NCBI GenBank assembly: GCA_963815045.1
Contig: CAWFET010000002.1
Coordinates: 620,001-684,000 of the forward strand
From: DASUPK01 sp963815045
GTDB taxonomy: Bacteria; Actinomycetota; Thermoleophilia; Solirubrobacterales; 70-9
Reading direction: 5' to 3'
Length of the DNA: 64,000 nt
Shown here: piece by piece, positions 43,652-53,428 of the stretch
Numbering within the stretch: position 1 is the first letter of the stretch
How the letters are laid out: each line of letters opens with the position of its first letter
Program-made: the position numbers and the translations under genes
Notes under the pieces: generated by a model
Database searches by the model: none
What the model was told of the DNA's origin: nothing
Seen by the model: the letters and a program-made list of their open reading frames with translations, nothing else

Positions 43652-44824
43652 ATGCGGCGGCTGTGCACGCTGCTCGGGATGCCGCAGAACCGGTTCGCGT
43701 CGATTCACGTCGTCGGGACGAACGGGAAGACCTCGGTCACGCGCATGACGGCGTCGCTGCTGGAGGCGCATGGGGTCTCGACGGGGGCTTATCTCTCGCC
43801 GCACATTCACTCGTGGCGGGAGCGGGTGATGATCCGGGGGGAGCCGATCTCGGAGGAGGCGTTCACCGAGGCGCTGGAGCGGGCGGAGGAGTCGGCCCTG
43901 GTCGCCGATCGCGCGGCGGGGGAGGAGGGCCCGGTCACCCAGTTCGAGCTGCTCACAGCCGCGGCGTTCGTCGCCTTCGCCGCGGCGAGGGTCAAGTACG
44001 CCGTGGTCGAGGCCGGACTGGGGGGCCGGCTGGACGCCACCAATGTGATTCCTTCGAAGCTGACGGTGCTCACATCGGTGGGGTTGGACCACACCGAGTG
44101 GCTGGGGGAGACGCTGGAGGAGATCGCGGCGGAGAAGCTGGCAGTGCTGAGAGATCACACCGAGCTGATCGTCGGGGATGTGGCCCAGGCGGTGGAGCCG
44201 GTGATCGCGGAGCAGGTGAAGGCCCGGCACGCCGGCATCGTCCGGGTCGGTGTCGATGCCGGGGGAGATCCGGTCACCTACCGCGACCGGAATCTGGCGC
44301 TCGCCGAGTCGGCCGTCGAGCGATCGCTCGGCCGACTCGACCCCGATGCGGTTCTCGGCCTGCAGGGCATCACGATTCCCGGCCGGGCCCAGTTGGTGCC
44401 GGGCGATCCCCCGGAGATCTTCGATGCGGCCCACAACCCCGATGGGGCGCGCGCACTGGCCGAGGCCCTGCCGGGTCTGGCCGGTGGGCGGGAGGTCGTC
44501 TGCTGCCTGGCAGTGCTCGAGGGGAAGGACGCCGGCGGGATCATCGATCCGCTCGCTGGGGTCTGCTCGCACTTCGTCTGCACGGAGATCCCGTCCGGGG
44601 CGATCGAGGGATCGGGGCGGCCCGGGGGCCGCGCGCGGCCGGCGCTCGAGCTGGCGGCGCTGTGCGAGAAGGCCGGCGTGGGCGCCGAGGCGGGCCCCGA
44701 TCCGCTCCAGGCGTGGGCGCGGGCACGAGAGCTTGCGGATGGGCGGGATGGGGTCGCGCTGGCGGCCGGCAGCCACTACCTTCTCTCCTGCATATGGACA
44801 GAGAGGCCCGCTCAGAGCTCCTGA
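43652..44824 (+). CDS. folC: Folylpolyglutamate synthase / dihydrofolate synthase
   Basis: Mur-ligase-type enzyme that adds glutamate to folates, 390 residues from the first ATG. The ATP-binding loop is VVGTNGKTSVTRM near residue 30, with YVVEAGLGGRLDATN-like elements (AVVEAGLGGRLDATNVI) and VGLDHTEWLG. Homology appears to continue upstream of ATG 43652: the in-frame codons from 43607 read RRREVLGWKLGLER, as in other FolC N-termini. No ATG, GTG or TTG exists in that frame after the valS stop, so the true start may be CTG 43607. The C-terminal domain has IFDAAHNPDGARAL. A small membrane-protein gene overlaps its end. Confidence 0.93.
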   Translation: MRRLCTLLGMPQNRFASIHVVGTNGKTSVTRMTASLLEAHGVSTGAYLSPHIHSWRERVMIRGEPISEEAFTEALERAEESALVADRAAGEEGPVTQFELLTAAAFVAFAAARVKYAVVEAGLGGRLDATNVIPSKLTVLTSVGLDHTEWLGETLEEIAAEKLAVLRDHTELIVGDVAQAVEPVIAEQVKARHAGIVRVGVDAGGDPVTYRDRNLALAESAVERSLGRLDPDAVLGLQGITIPGRAQLVPGDPPEIFDAAHNPDGARALAEALPGLAGGREVVCCLAVLEGKDAGGIIDPLAGVCSHFVCTEIPSGAIEGSGRPGGRARPALELAALCEKAGVGAEAGPDPLQAWARARELADGRDGVALAAGSHYLLSCIWTERPAQSS

Positions 44825-44913
44825 CGATGATGGGACTGGTGGCCATCGTCGTCGCGGTGGTGATCCTGGTCTTCTTCGCCTTCGGCTACGTGTTCGGGCT
44901 GCTCTTCCTGTAA
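44794..44913 (+). CDS. Single-helix small membrane protein
   Basis: A 39-residue frame starting with ATG at 44794, inside the last codons of folC: a short charged start (DREARSELLTM), then one strongly hydrophobic helix (MGLVAIVVAVVILVFFAFGY) ending at VFGLLFL. The clean membrane-helix composition and the 31-base overlap with folC suggest a real, translationally coupled small protein. The function is unknown. Confidence 0.6.
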   Translation: MDREARSELLTMMGLVAIVVAVVILVFFAFGYVFGLLFL

Positions 44914-45001
44914 ACGCGCGAAAAAGCCTCTGACTCCCAATGCCAGGCAGGGTTCAACGCCCGTATAAGGAAGTACGTACACTCGCGGCTCTTATCTGCC
45001 C

Positions 45002-45640
45002 ATGCCTCTAGGAATCTTCGGACTCAGCGGCACGGCCGGACTGATCGTCGGCCTCGCCATTCTCTTCCTGGTCGTCGTCTATCTGGCGCTGATCTGGTGG
45101 ACCTACCTCGACGCGCGCAGGCGCATCGAGGATCCGGTGCTGATCGCCTGCGCGACCTTTGCCTCGCTCTTTCCGTACCTCGGCACGGTCGTCTACACGA
45201 TCCTGCGCCCGCCGGAGTTCCTCGAGGACCGCGAGGAGAGGGAGCTGGAGCTGCGAGCAGCCGAGCTCGAGCTGCGGCAGCGGATCGAGAACTCGTGCCC
45301 GCACTGCGAGTACCCGATCGAGCGCTCCTACCTGCGCTGCCCGAACTGCGAGCGGCGGCTGCGCAATCCGTGCCGCAAGTGCCACAAGCCGCTCGATCCG
45401 CGCTGGGGGATCTGCCCGTACTGCGAGACCCAGGTCCGCAAGCAGCAGCGTCCCGAGCGGGAGACGCGCCGCACCGAGCGCGCCCGCGCCCAGCGAGCCG
45501 CCGGCCAACGCTCGTCCTCGGGCACACCACGCTCTTCCTCCGGCACATCACGCTCTTCGTCTGACGGCCCGACCCGCCGCCAGGACCGCCCCGCGGTCGG
45601 CGCCAGGCCGCCACAGCGGCCGAGCAGCTCAAGCCGCTAG
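45002..45640 (+). CDS. Membrane-anchored double zinc-ribbon protein
   Basis: A 212-residue protein. One transmembrane helix (about 10-32, LIVGLAILFLVVVYLALIWW) and a second hydrophobic stretch (VLIACATFASLFPYLGTVVY) resemble phospholipase D-N/PLDc_N-like leaders. A charged helix then leads to two zinc ribbons: CPHC/CPNC (about 100-120) and CRKC/CPYC (about 125-142). The C-terminal 65 residues are Arg/Ser/Gln low complexity. Zinc ribbons of this layout often mediate protein contacts; the role here is unknown. Its TAG shares bases with the stop of the convergent DUF559 pseudogene (45637-45640). Confidence 0.78.
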   Translation: MPLGIFGLSGTAGLIVGLAILFLVVVYLALIWWTYLDARRRIEDPVLIACATFASLFPYLGTVVYTILRPPEFLEDREERELELRAAELELRQRIENSCPHCEYPIERSYLRCPNCERRLRNPCRKCHKPLDPRWGICPYCETQVRKQQRPERETRRTERARAQRAAGQRSSSGTPRSSSGTSRSSSDGPTRRQDRPAVGARPPQRPSSSSR

Positions 45641-46480
45641 CCGCGCTGCATCAATGAGCGGATCGTCCGCGCGACACCGCGCGGGTCGGTTTCGATCTGC
45701 CGCCAGGTGAAGCGGAGATGCTGAAGCCCAGCACCGAGAGTCGCGCGTCTCGGGCGCGGTCATCCTCGAATGCGGACCTGGTCCGGTGGGATTCCCAGCC
45801 GTCGACTTCGACGATCAGCCGAGCGGCTGGCCAGAGGAAGTCCACCTCGTAGCGGTCGACCGGGGCGGTTCACGGCCGGCAGGGGAAGGCGGTGGTGACG
45901 GCAGAGGCCAAGGAAGCGGTGTGCCAGCTCGCTGCGGGCGCGATCGGTCGACCCCTCGCCGTGCCTGACAAGGCCGAGGAACTCACCCTCCCGGATGGCG
46001 GCGGCCAATTCGGCTGGGGAGATGAGGGGGCGCAGGTCGGCGAGGGTGCGAGCCGGCGTGGTCACCGGGATCCCGAGGCGGCGGGTGCTGGACGCGGCGA
46101 TCAAGGTGGTGGAGCGGTGGAGGGCGATTCCGGTGCGGCTTGCTCTTCCGGCCGTTCGCGGGACCGTAATCTCGACGAGGCCAATCTGGGGACGCCGGAT
46201 TCTCCAGAGCGCCGCGGCGCTTCGATGGCTGAGGACGGCGCCCTCGCCGCAGGCGAGCACCGCTGCCATCCACCTGCCTTCATTGCTGAGCCTCGGATGC
46301 CCGACGGCATAAACACCGCGATGAAGACGGTGCAGGCGCCCGGCGGCCAGGCGGCGCGTAACACCGGCTGGGGAGAGTCCAGCCCCAACGAGCTGGCCGG
46401 CCGTGATGACGCCGTGCTGCCGAGTGGCGACGCGCGCGACGTCGGCGTCCGGGACCGATTTGTCGGTTTCCTTTCGCAGA
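45637..46480 (-). pseudogene. DUF559-type protein (AbiEi-like N-terminus, nuclease-like C-terminus), frameshifted
   Basis: The N-terminal part reads VATRQHGVITAGQLVGAGLS, then RLHRLHRGVYAVGHP, LSHRSAAALWRIR and VTTPARTLADL, a type IV toxin-antitoxin (AbiEi-like) plus DUF559 arrangement common in actinobacteria. The frame breaks near 45865 at a run of four C (AACCGCCCCGG). The next frame carries the DUF559 restriction-endonuclease-like core VDFLWPAARLIVEVDGWESH. A second shift near 45722 restores the first frame (QHLRFTWRQIE), ending at the TAG 45637-45639. One inserted and one lost base explain both breaks. No convincing start codon is visible, so the gene looks inactive unless the breaks are sequencing errors. 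Confidence 0.75.
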
Positions 46481-46602
46481 GCGAAAAGAAGTCGACAAAC
46501 GCCTCGATTTCGCCCCCTAAGCGCTGGCGTCCAACCCTCTTCATTGCCGGTTCTCGTCCCGGCGCGCCGCCAAACCGCCGTTCCGTGTAGCTTGCCGCGG
46601 CC

Positions 46603-47004
46603 GTGGCAACAGAACGCACACTCATCCTCGTCAAGCCGGACGCATTCGAGCGCGGGCTCACCGGCGAGATCATCGCTCGCTTCGAGCGCAAGGGACTCCG
46701 CCTGGTCGCGCTCAAGTTGATGCAGGCGACCGAGGAGATCGCCAACGTCCACTACGAGGAGCACACCGAGAAGCCGTTCTTCGGCGAGCTCGTCGAGTTC
46801 ATCACTCGCAGCGAGCTGGTCGCGATGGTGCTCGAGGGGCCGAACGCCGTGAAGGCCGCTCGCCAGGTGATCGGCGCCACCGACCCGGTCGAGGCGGACG
46901 CCGGCTCGATCCGCGGTCAGTTCGGCACCGAGGTCACCTTCAATCTCGTCCACGGTTCGGACTCACCCGAGTCCGCCGAGCGCGAGATCGAGATCTGGTT
47001 CTAG
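46603..47004 (+). CDS. ndk: Nucleoside diphosphate kinase
   Basis: A 133-residue enzyme that transfers the gamma-phosphate of ATP to other nucleoside diphosphates. The family start is TLILVKPDAFERGLTGEII, the nucleotide-binding region is SIRGQFG, and the active-site His lies in NLVHGSDSPESAEREI, matching the NxxHGSDS signature. The start is GTG at 46603. A structured repeat begins on the base after its stop and leads into maf. Confidence 0.96.
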   Translation: MATERTLILVKPDAFERGLTGEIIARFERKGLRLVALKLMQATEEIANVHYEEHTEKPFFGELVEFITRSELVAMVLEGPNAVKAARQVIGATDPVEADAGSIRGQFGTEVTFNLVHGSDSPESAEREIEIWF

Positions 47005-47096
47005 GGGCCACCAGGCGGCTGTACCTCGGAGCGGGGCGATAGCCCCGCGACTTATGCTGGGCCGCTGCCCGTGGCCCCGATCTGATGGCGAAGCCG
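47005..47096 (+). repeat. Structured dispersed repeat, copy B
   Basis: Second copy of the element at 33416-33510, again directly after a stop codon. The second hairpin is changed but still paired: GGGGC/GCCCC (47033-47037 with 47042-47046) in place of GGGC/GCCC. The third is GGGCC/GGCCC (47059-47063 with 47073-47077) in place of GCGGCC/GGCCGC. The first hairpin is weaker here. Its end GATGGCGAAGCCG contains the start codon of maf (47085). Confidence 0.75.
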
Positions 47097-47669
47097 GAAA
47101 GAATCATCCTCGCGTCGAAGTCTCCCCAGCGGAAGTCACTCCTCAAGTCGATGGGGGTGACCTTCACTGCGATTCCCTCCGACGTCGAGGAGACGAGCGA
47201 GGGCGAGCCGCGCGAGGTGGTGCTCGCGAATGCCCTGGCGAAGGGGCTCGCGGTCGCGGCGCGGCGCCGCGAGGGCACGCTGGTGATCGCCGGCGACACC
47301 GAGGTCGTGGTCGACGGCCGAGTCGTCGGACAGCCTGGGTTCGAGGGCGAGGCGCGCTGGTGCCTCGAGACACTCTCCGGCCGCTCCCATGAGGTGCTCG
47401 GCGGGCTGGCGCTGATCGGACCGGACCGAGTCGACGGCGAGCCCACTGTCCGGACCGGCGTCGAGTCCACCCGCGTCACCTTCGGAGACCTCGGCCCCGA
47501 GCTGATCGACCGGTACCTGGCGAGCGGGGAGTGGCGCGGACGCGCCGGCGGGTACGCGGTGCAGGGCCTCGGCTCCGCGCTGGTGGACGGGGTCGATGGC
47601 GACGTCTCCAACGTGATCGGCCTGCCGATCAGGCTGCTCCTGCGGCTCGCGCCGGAGCTCGAGGCCTGA
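47085..47669 (+). CDS. maf: Maf-family nucleotide pyrophosphatase
   Basis: A 194-residue Maf/YhdE-type enzyme that hydrolyses non-canonical or surplus nucleoside triphosphates and is linked to septum control. The conserved start is ILASKSPQRKSLL, the active-site region is IAGDTEVVVDGRVVGQP, and GYAVQGLGSALVDGVDGDVS with NVIGLP closes the fold. The first four codons (MAKP) are supplied by the structured repeat, so either the repeat inserted upstream and provided a new start or the annotated N-terminus is slightly long. maf beside mreB is a common arrangement. Confidence 0.93.
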   Translation: MAKPERIILASKSPQRKSLLKSMGVTFTAIPSDVEETSEGEPREVVLANALAKGLAVAARRREGTLVIAGDTEVVVDGRVVGQPGFEGEARWCLETLSGRSHEVLGGLALIGPDRVDGEPTVRTGVESTRVTFGDLGPELIDRYLASGEWRGRAGGYAVQGLGSALVDGVDGDVSNVIGLPIRLLLRLAPELEA

Positions 47670-47690
47670 CGGCCCGCGAATTCGCGCATT

Positions 47691-47718
47691 TTGGGCTTTT
47701 AGGAGCCTCCGCTAGATT
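47691..47718 (+). promoter_or_regulatory. Possible sigma-A promoter for mreB
   Basis: TTGGGC (47691-47696) and TAGATT (47713-47718), 16 bases apart, lie in an AT-richer pocket 28 bases before the mreB ATG. The -35 is a poor match to TTGACA, so this is only a candidate. Confidence 0.35.
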
Positions 47719-47745
47719 GAACCGAAGTCGGACTTGGATGCCCGG

Positions 47746-48786
<1,041 letters not shown>

Positions 48787-48812
48787 AGACGGGCTGAGAG
48801 GGAAACGCGGCC

Positions 48813-50702
48813 ATGTATCTCCTGCAGCGTCCCGAGGACATCCCGCCCCGCCTGAGTGGCCGCCTCAATCTCCGAATAGCCGTAGTCACCGCGCTCGTGG
48901 TCGCGGCCGTCGCCACGGTCCTGCTCCGGTTGTGGTCGCTGCAGGTGCTCGACGGCCGGCACTACCGCGCGCTGGCCCAGGACCACGGAGTCCTCGACGT
49001 CCGCGTCCATCCGCCGCGCGGGGAGATCCTCGACCGCAACGGCAAGGTCCTGGTCGACAACCGCACGGTGATGAGCCTGGAGATGCGCCCATCGGACCTG
49101 CCGAGCGATCCGAGTGAGCGCCGCGCCGAGCTCCGCCGCCTCGGCGACCTCCTCGGGCTCTCCCAGGGCGCCATCCGCCACCGAGTCCGGGAGACGCCCC
49201 AGTACGCCGGTTATCCGGTCGTCCTCCGCCAGGGCGTCGACCGCCGCCTGCTCTTCTATCTCCTCGAGAACCGGGACCGGTTCCCCGGTGTCAGCGTCGA
49301 GCGCACCTACATCCGTCACTACAGGGACGGCTCGCTCGCGGCGCACGTGCTCGGCATCGTCGGCCAGGTCACGCCGCACCAGCTCACGCGGCCGGCCTAC
49401 CGAACCCTGAAGCCGGGGGACATCATCGGCCAGGCGGGGGTCGAGTACACCTACGACAAGTTCCTGCGCGGGACGGCCGGGAGCCAGCGGATTCAGGTGG
49501 ACGCGCTGGGCCGCCCGCGCGGCCAGCTCGGCAGTCGCCCGGCGCGGGCCGGCGACAGCCTGCGCCTGACGCTCGATTCGGACATGCAGTCCGTCGGCGA
49601 GGCCGCCCTGCGCGACAAGGGCCTGCCCGGCGCCTTCGTCGCCATGAACGTGCGCACCGGCGCGATCCTGGCCATGGGCTCCTACCCGACCTACGACCCG
49701 TCCTTCTACACCCAGCCCCACACCAAGGCGCAGTACGACGCTTTCGGAAGCCGGCCCGGCGACCCCCTCGTGGACCGAGCCGACCAGGGCGGCTATCCGA
49801 CCGGCTCGGCGTTCAAGCCGATCACGGCGACCGCGGCGCTCGAGGACCATCTGATCTCTCCGAGCACGATCTTCGACGACACGGGCTCGCTCGACATCGG
49901 GGGGATCACGCTGCACAACGCCGGCGGAGCGTCGAACGGCCCGGTCGACATGAGCGACGCGCTCAAGGTCTCCTCGGACGTCTACTTCTACAACCTGGGC
50001 CTCCACGCGCAGGCGAGCGGCAACGGCGGGCAGATCCAGGACTGGGCGTTCAAGTACGGCCTGGGCCGTAAGCCCGCCGTCGACATCCCGGATGCGACCT
50101 CGGGCCTGATCCCGACGCCGGCCTGGCGCAACCGGGTCTTCCGCCATCACTCGAACCCCTACATCGACCGCCCCTGGACCCAGGGCGACAACGTGAACCT
50201 CGCGGTCGGGCAGGGCGACGTCATGGTCACCCCGCTGCAGCTGGCCCGCGCCTATGCGGCTCTGGCCAACGGCGGCGCGCTGGTCAGGCCGCACTTCGGC
50301 GGTCGCATCGTGGACGTCCACGGCAAGACCGTCAGGGCGATCAGGCCGCCGCCGCAGCACCACCTCCACATCTCCCCCGAGACCCGCAGCGTGATCCTCG
50401 GCGGCATGCACCGGGCCGCGGACGAGGCGGGGGGCACCTCGTATGCGGTGATGGGCAGCTTTCCGATCCCGGTCGCGGGCAAGACCGGCACGGCCCAGCG
50501 CGACGGCCAGCAGGATCAGTCCTGGTACGGGGTGATCGCGCCGTATGGCGACCCGCAGGTCGTCGTGACGGTCACCGTGGAGCGCGGCGGGTTCGGCGTG
50601 GAGTCAGCGGCGCCGATCGCGCGCGCCATCCTCGAGCGCTACTTCAATCAGCGGGCCGGCAGCGTCGACCGGGCGGCCGCGGCCGCCGCGGGGCCGGGCT
50701 GA
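48813..50702 (+). CDS. mrdA: Penicillin-binding protein 2, first copy
   Basis: A 629-residue class B transpeptidase of the Rod system. One N-terminal transmembrane helix (about 28-48), a pedestal domain with RGEILDRNGKVL, and a C-terminal transpeptidase domain are present. The active-site SxxK is Ser332-Lys335 (PTGSAFKPI), the second motif is SSD in LKVSSDVYFYN, and the third is KTGT in VAGKTGTAQ. It cross-links peptidoglycan strands made by RodA. The stop overlaps the RodA start (TGATGG), so the pair is coupled. It is about two-thirds similar to the second PBP2 at 53429-55321. Confidence 0.95.
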   Translation: MYLLQRPEDIPPRLSGRLNLRIAVVTALVVAAVATVLLRLWSLQVLDGRHYRALAQDHGVLDVRVHPPRGEILDRNGKVLVDNRTVMSLEMRPSDLPSDPSERRAELRRLGDLLGLSQGAIRHRVRETPQYAGYPVVLRQGVDRRLLFYLLENRDRFPGVSVERTYIRHYRDGSLAAHVLGIVGQVTPHQLTRPAYRTLKPGDIIGQAGVEYTYDKFLRGTAGSQRIQVDALGRPRGQLGSRPARAGDSLRLTLDSDMQSVGEAALRDKGLPGAFVAMNVRTGAILAMGSYPTYDPSFYTQPHTKAQYDAFGSRPGDPLVDRADQGGYPTGSAFKPITATAALEDHLISPSTIFDDTGSLDIGGITLHNAGGASNGPVDMSDALKVSSDVYFYNLGLHAQASGNGGQIQDWAFKYGLGRKPAVDIPDATSGLIPTPAWRNRVFRHHSNPYIDRPWTQGDNVNLAVGQGDVMVTPLQLARAYAALANGGALVRPHFGGRIVDVHGKTVRAIRPPPQHHLHISPETRSVILGGMHRAADEAGGTSYAVMGSFPIPVAGKTGTAQRDGQQDQSWYGVIAPYGDPQVVVTVTVERGGFGVESAAPIARAILERYFNQRAGSVDRAAAAAAGPG

Positions 50703-51868
50703 TGGAGGCCGCCAAGCCATCGCTCACGATCGCGCCCCGTCGCTCGCGGACCGTCGAGTGGCTCAACCTGCGGCGAATGGACGGCCTGCTGCTCGGGGCC
50801 GCCGTGGGCCTGATCGCCTTCAGCGTCTTCACCCTCGCGACCTCCACCCGCAGCGAGATCGCGGGCCGTCCTCTCTTCTTCGTCGAGCGGCAGGCGCTCT
50901 ACGGGGTGCTCGGGGTCGTGCTGATGCTCGCCGCCAGCCGGATCGACTACACGCGCCTGCGCGACCTGCGGGTGACGATCTACGCCGCGATGATCGGCTC
51001 GATCGCCCTCGTCCTGCTGGTCGGGACCGCCGTTCGCGGCTCGAACCGCTGGATCGACCTCCCCTTCTTCCAGTTCGAGCCGTCCGAGCTCGCCAAGGTC
51101 CTGCTCTGCGTCTCGCTCGCCGCCTTCGTCTTCGAGCGGGTGAGGCGCCCGTTCGGCCTGCGCCAGACCATCGTCCTGCTGGCGATCGGGCTCGCGCCCG
51201 CCGGGCTGGTCTTCCTGCAGCCGGACCTCGGGACGGGGATCGTCCTCGTGGCGATCGCCCTGACGATCGTCTTCGTCGCGGGAATCCCCTGGCAGCACTT
51301 CGCGGTGCTCGGCGCGGCGGTCGTCCTGATCGGCGCCGGCGTCTACGCCGCCGGGTCGGCCGCCGGCATCCACTTCCTGCACGGCTACCAGCAGGACCGG
51401 CTCACGGCCTTCCTGCACCCGAGCGACGATCCGCGCGACGCGAGCTATCAGGTGAACCAGGCTGTGATCGCGGTCGGGTCGGGGGAGGAGGTCGGCCGCG
51501 GAAACGACGCCACGCAGACGGAGCTCCTGTTCCTGCCCGAGCGCCACACTGACTTCATCTATGCCGTGGTCGGCGAGCGCTTCGGGTTCATCGGCGCGGC
51601 ATTCGTCGTCCTGCTCTACGCGGTCCTCTTCTGGCGGGCGATCAGGGTGATGCGGATCTCGCGGAGCTTCTACGGGACGATGATCGCGGGCGGGGTGGTG
51701 GCGATGCTCGCCTTCCAGGTGATCGTCAACGTGGGGATGAACCTGGGATTGATGCCGGTCACCGGGATCACGCTGCCGCTGATGAGCTACGGCGGTTCCT
51801 CCGTGCTGGGCACCTTCCTGGCGCTCGGGGTCCTACAGGCGATTCACGTGGATTCAAGAGATATGTAG
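50702..51868 (+). CDS. rodA: RodA SEDS glycosyltransferase, first copy
   Basis: A 388-residue polytopic membrane peptidoglycan polymerase of the SEDS family, partner of PBP2. Hallmarks are RGSNRWIDLPFFQFEPSELA, QPDLGTGIVL, the extracellular-loop region with the catalytic Asp near YQQDRLTAFLHPSDDP, then LLFLPERHTDFIYAVVGERF and the final helix GITLPLMSYGGSS. The ATG overlaps the PBP2 stop. About 105 bases with a hairpin separate it from mreC. Confidence 0.95.
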   Translation: MEAAKPSLTIAPRRSRTVEWLNLRRMDGLLLGAAVGLIAFSVFTLATSTRSEIAGRPLFFVERQALYGVLGVVLMLAASRIDYTRLRDLRVTIYAAMIGSIALVLLVGTAVRGSNRWIDLPFFQFEPSELAKVLLCVSLAAFVFERVRRPFGLRQTIVLLAIGLAPAGLVFLQPDLGTGIVLVAIALTIVFVAGIPWQHFAVLGAAVVLIGAGVYAAGSAAGIHFLHGYQQDRLTAFLHPSDDPRDASYQVNQAVIAVGSGEEVGRGNDATQTELLFLPERHTDFIYAVVGERFGFIGAAFVVLLYAVLFWRAIRVMRISRSFYGTMIAGGVVAMLAFQVIVNVGMNLGLMPVTGITLPLMSYGGSSVLGTFLALGVLQAIHVDSRDM

Positions 51869-51922
51869 GTGGGGGGAACTCTTTCAGTGCCGTTGAAGCA
51901 AGGCGCTACAAATGCGTGGGGC

Positions 51923-51946
51923 GCAGGCGCCCGGTCCGGGGCCTGC
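51923..51946 (+). other. Hairpin between rodA (copy 1) and mreC
   Basis: GCAGGC (51923-51928) pairs with GCCTGC (51941-51946) around a GC-rich loop in the 105-base gap before mreC, the longest gap in the mre-mrd cluster. It could be an attenuator or processing site; there is no T-run. Confidence 0.4.
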
Positions 51947-51973
51947 CTAAATGAACTTGAGAGCTAGGAATTC

Positions 51974-52843
51974 ATGTACCGCAAGCAGGTGCGCCGTCGA
52001 CGGGCGGTGCTGTTGCTGCTCGTCGCCGCCTCACTGACACTCCTCAGCCTGTACTACCGCGAGGGCAGCTCGGGGGGCCCGCTGCATGGCGCGGAGAACG
52101 CGGTCTCGACCATCTTCTCGCCGATCTCGAGCGTCACCGATCGCGCGCTCAAGCCGGTGCGCGACCTGGTCAACTGGTTCCACGAGACCTTCGACGCCCG
52201 CGGCGACAAGGCCCGTCTCCAGGACCAGGTGGCGAGCCTGCGCAATCAGCTCGCCCGGCAGCAGACACAGCAGGCAGAGGCGAAGGAGCTCTCCGCGCTC
52301 AACGAGCTGACCAGCGGGGGAATCGTGCCGGACGGCACGACGCCGGTGACCGCGCGGGTGGTCGGCCGATCGCCGACGGTCTGGTACTCGACCGTGACGA
52401 TCGACCATGGATCGAGCGACGGCATCCGGATCGACGATCCGGTCGTCGCCGCGCAGGGGCTCGCCGGCAAGGTCACCCAGACGACCCCGAACACCGCCAA
52501 GGTCACGCTGATCACCGATGCCGACAGCGCCGTCACCGCGCGAGTCCAGCCCAGCGGGGCGACCGGCGTGGTCGAGCCGAACGTCGGCAACCCGAACGAC
52601 CTCCAGCTCGACTTCCTGGAGCGCGGCTCGAACATCGCCCAGGGCCAGATGGTGGTCACGGCCGGCTTCTCCACCGGGACCCTCGGCTCGATCTTCCCGC
52701 CGGGGATCCCGATCGGCCACATCACGCAGGCGACCGTCGAGGAGCAGCAGGCCTACCAGCGCGTCCACCTGGCTCCATTCGCCGACCTGCGCGACATGGA
52801 CTTCGTCAAGGTCCTGACCACGCACTCGGGAGGCTCCAAGTGA
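51974..52843 (+). CDS. mreC: MreC, rod-shape scaffold protein
   Basis: A 289-residue bitopic protein. A basic start and one transmembrane helix (AVLLLLVAASLTLLSLYY) are followed by a coiled coil at about 75-110 (RLQDQVASLRNQLARQQTQQ). A double beta-barrel domain then carries MreC family sequence (ARVVGRSPTVWYSTVTIDHG, GLAGKVTQT, ITDADSAVTARV). It self-assembles outside the membrane and activates PBP2-RodA. Its TGA overlaps the start of mreD by four bases (GTGA). Confidence 0.95.
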   Translation: MYRKQVRRRRAVLLLLVAASLTLLSLYYREGSSGGPLHGAENAVSTIFSPISSVTDRALKPVRDLVNWFHETFDARGDKARLQDQVASLRNQLARQQTQQAEAKELSALNELTSGGIVPDGTTPVTARVVGRSPTVWYSTVTIDHGSSDGIRIDDPVVAAQGLAGKVTQTTPNTAKVTLITDADSAVTARVQPSGATGVVEPNVGNPNDLQLDFLERGSNIAQGQMVVTAGFSTGTLGSIFPPGIPIGHITQATVEEQQAYQRVHLAPFADLRDMDFVKVLTTHSGGSK

Positions 52844-53424
52844 TCCTGACGCCGGGGATCATCGCCAGGCTCGTCGCCCTCTGCACGTTCATGGCGATCG
52901 CGCAGGTCGTCTGCTTCTCGAAGATGGACGTCTTCGGCTCCAGCCCGGACGTGGCCCTGCTCGTGGTCTTCGCCATCGGCGTGCTCGGCGGCAGCCTCAC
53001 CGGGGCGGTCGTCGGGTTCTCGATGGGCCTGTTGATCGACTGCCTGCTGCTCCAGCAGCTGGGCGGATTCGCCCTCACCCTGCTCTCGGTCGGATACGTG
53101 GCCGGCCGCTATCGCGAGACGGTGGGGCGCCCGACGCGCGGCGCGGTCGCGCTGCTCGGCGGCGCGCTCACCCTGCTGGGCGCCCTGGTGATCGCCGCGA
53201 TTCAGATCGGCACCGGCATCGACGCGAGCGTCAGCGCGATTGTCCTGCGTGATGCGGTGATCAAGAGCCTGATCGGGGCGCTGCTCGCGATTCCCGTCCT
53301 ACTTCTCGTCAGACTGGTGGTGCGCTCCGCGCTCGTCGACGAGCGACGAGGGGCCCGGCGCGCATCGACGCGAGGGGGCTCCGTTAGGAGCCACCCGTTT
53401 AACGAGGATCCCGTGGAGCCCTAG
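52840..53424 (+). CDS. mreD: MreD, rod-shape membrane protein
   Basis: A 194-residue membrane protein with five to six hydrophobic helices (IARLVALCTFMAIAQVVCF, DVALLVVFAIGVLGGSLTGA, GFSMGLLIDCLLLQQLGGFA). The GxxxGLLxD element is typical of MreD. The start is GTG at 52840 within the mreC stop. The last 30 residues are Arg-rich and probably cytoplasmic. The second PBP2 gene follows after four bases. Confidence 0.92.
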   Translation: MILTPGIIARLVALCTFMAIAQVVCFSKMDVFGSSPDVALLVVFAIGVLGGSLTGAVVGFSMGLLIDCLLLQQLGGFALTLLSVGYVAGRYRETVGRPTRGAVALLGGALTLLGALVIAAIQIGTGIDASVSAIVLRDAVIKSLIGALLAIPVLLLVRLVVRSALVDERRGARRASTRGGSVRSHPFNEDPVEP

Positions 53425-53428
53425 AGCC

